Assembly (NCBI GenBank): GCA_023252115.1
Contig: JAHEXM010000129.1
Coordinates: 1-5,827, forward strand
Direction of reading: 5' to 3'
DNA length: 5,827 nt
Origin: Micrococcales bacterium
GTDB lineage: Bacteria; Actinomycetota; Actinomycetes; S36-B12; UBA10799
Made by a program: the position numbers and the translations under genes. This document shows, piece by piece, positions 5,334-5,827 of this stretch. The notes below the pieces were generated by a model that made no database searches, had not been told where the DNA came from, and saw only the letters and a program-made list of their open reading frames with translations. Every line of letters begins with the position of its first letter. Position 1 is the stretch's first letter.

Positions 5334-5827
5334 TTAGTTGATCTTCCCTGCAGCGACGTTCCGCGCGTATGCCCATGGTCCCACCCCAACGATGTTCGCC
5401 GCACGCACTCGCAACTGGTAGGTACGCCCGCCGACCAAGTCACGCTTCACTGCCAATCGCGTTGTCGGTCCGACTGCGAGCACGGTCCAGGCGCCCCAAC
5501 GATGGCGACCGATCCGCATCCGAACGGCCAACCGGTACTCCACAATTGGTGCGCCGTTTGCGGCACCAGGTGACCAGTGCAAAGCGATTCGTTCCGGTTT
5601 TGGGATCCCGTACACATGTTTTGGTGCACTTGGTTTGTGCGCTCTGCTAGTCAGCGGTTGCGGTGTTGGTTTTGGCGCTGTCTGAGTAGGCGCGGTGGTA
5701 CCGACGAAACCGAGATCGGGTGAGCCGGTGCCACTTGTATTGGCAGGGCTGTGCATGAATCCGCGTACCGCACGACCGCTGTAGGCACCAGTCGCCATTC
5801 GCCCGTCCCACCCGTAGGTGTGAAAGC
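5334..5827 (-). CDS. C-terminal part of a probable surface or secreted protein with fibronectin type III domain
   Basis: The frame is open to the right edge, so the 5' end is missing. An ATG at 5798 exists, but codons before it (FHTYGWDGR) read as protein and no signal peptide follows it, so I take the gene to begin outside. Counted from that ATG, residues 1-30 are Gly/Ser-rich, 31-56 form a Pro/Thr linker (TAPTQTAPKPTPQP), and 57-148 form a fibronectin type III domain: SAPKHV, the core Trp75 in LHWSPG, Tyr88 in VEYRL, then TYQLRVRAANIVGVGP with its Tyr127 and Asn135. Such domains are common spacers or carbohydrate-binding partners in secreted actinobacterial enzymes. The stretch GRAVRGFMHSP faintly recalls the end of CAP/SCP domains, but the usual H-x2-NI does not follow; the catalytic part, if any, lies outside. 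Confidence 0.85.
   Translation of the reverse strand, partial: FHTYGWDGRMATGAYSGRAVRGFMHSPANTSGTGSPDLGFVGTTAPTQTAPKPTPQPLTSRAHKPSAPKHVYGIPKPERIALHWSPGAANGAPIVEYRLAVRMRIGRHRWGAWTVLAVGPTTRLAVKRDLVGGRTYQLRVRAANIVGVGPWAYARNVAAGKIN

Noticed and set aside
4984..5337. Plus-strand frame of 117 residues starting at TTG
   Set aside because: It is antisense to the 82-residue gene, Arg/Ser-rich in its first half, starts at TTG without a ribosome site and overlaps the end of the fibronectin-domain gene. Its last third looks somewhat protein-like, so a small doubt remains.

Overview
The window looks like chromosomal DNA of an actinobacterium (Actinomycetota) with moderate GC, roughly mid-50s percent by eye. 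The main reason is the gene order read on the minus strand: a PucR-type regulator, then fabD, fabH, acpP and fabF. This is the type II fatty acid synthase layout described in Streptomyces and shared by many other Actinomycetota. I cannot place the organism more finely from sequence reading alone.

Left part (1-3535, all minus strand): the regulator gene (fasR-like, 3535 to 2378) is followed after 78 nt by fabD (2299 to 1307). fabD overlaps fabH by ATGA (1310 to 366). A 60-nt gap with a strong Shine-Dalgarno leads to acpP (305 to 42), which overlaps by ATGA the first 15 codons of fabF, cut by the window edge. FabD loads malonyl groups from CoA onto AcpP, FabH condenses a starter acyl-CoA with malonyl-AcpP, and FabF elongates. 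All catalytic residues I can check are present. The fasR-fabD junction carries two perfect or near-perfect inverted repeats: a 27-bp palindrome lying over the fasR stop codon, and an 8-bp dyad in the fabD leader just before its start codon. These are the best regulatory candidates in the window.

Middle (3693-4865, plus strand): one gene, transcribed divergently from fasR, encodes a membrane protein with an ion-channel-like pore segment whose filter sequence (TLGFATS) departs from the potassium-channel signature, plus a long cytosolic C-terminal domain.

Right part (4866-5827): a strong 16-bp inverted repeat with a 29-nt loop separates the channel-like gene from a convergent, unrecognised 82-residue protein (5219 to 4971). 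Upstream of that is the 3' end of a minus-strand gene, open to the right edge, whose product ends in a Pro/Thr-rich linker and a fibronectin type III domain, probably a secreted or surface protein. No RNA genes, insertion sequences, CRISPR arrays or attachment sites were recognised, and no gene-free stretch exceeds 300 bases.
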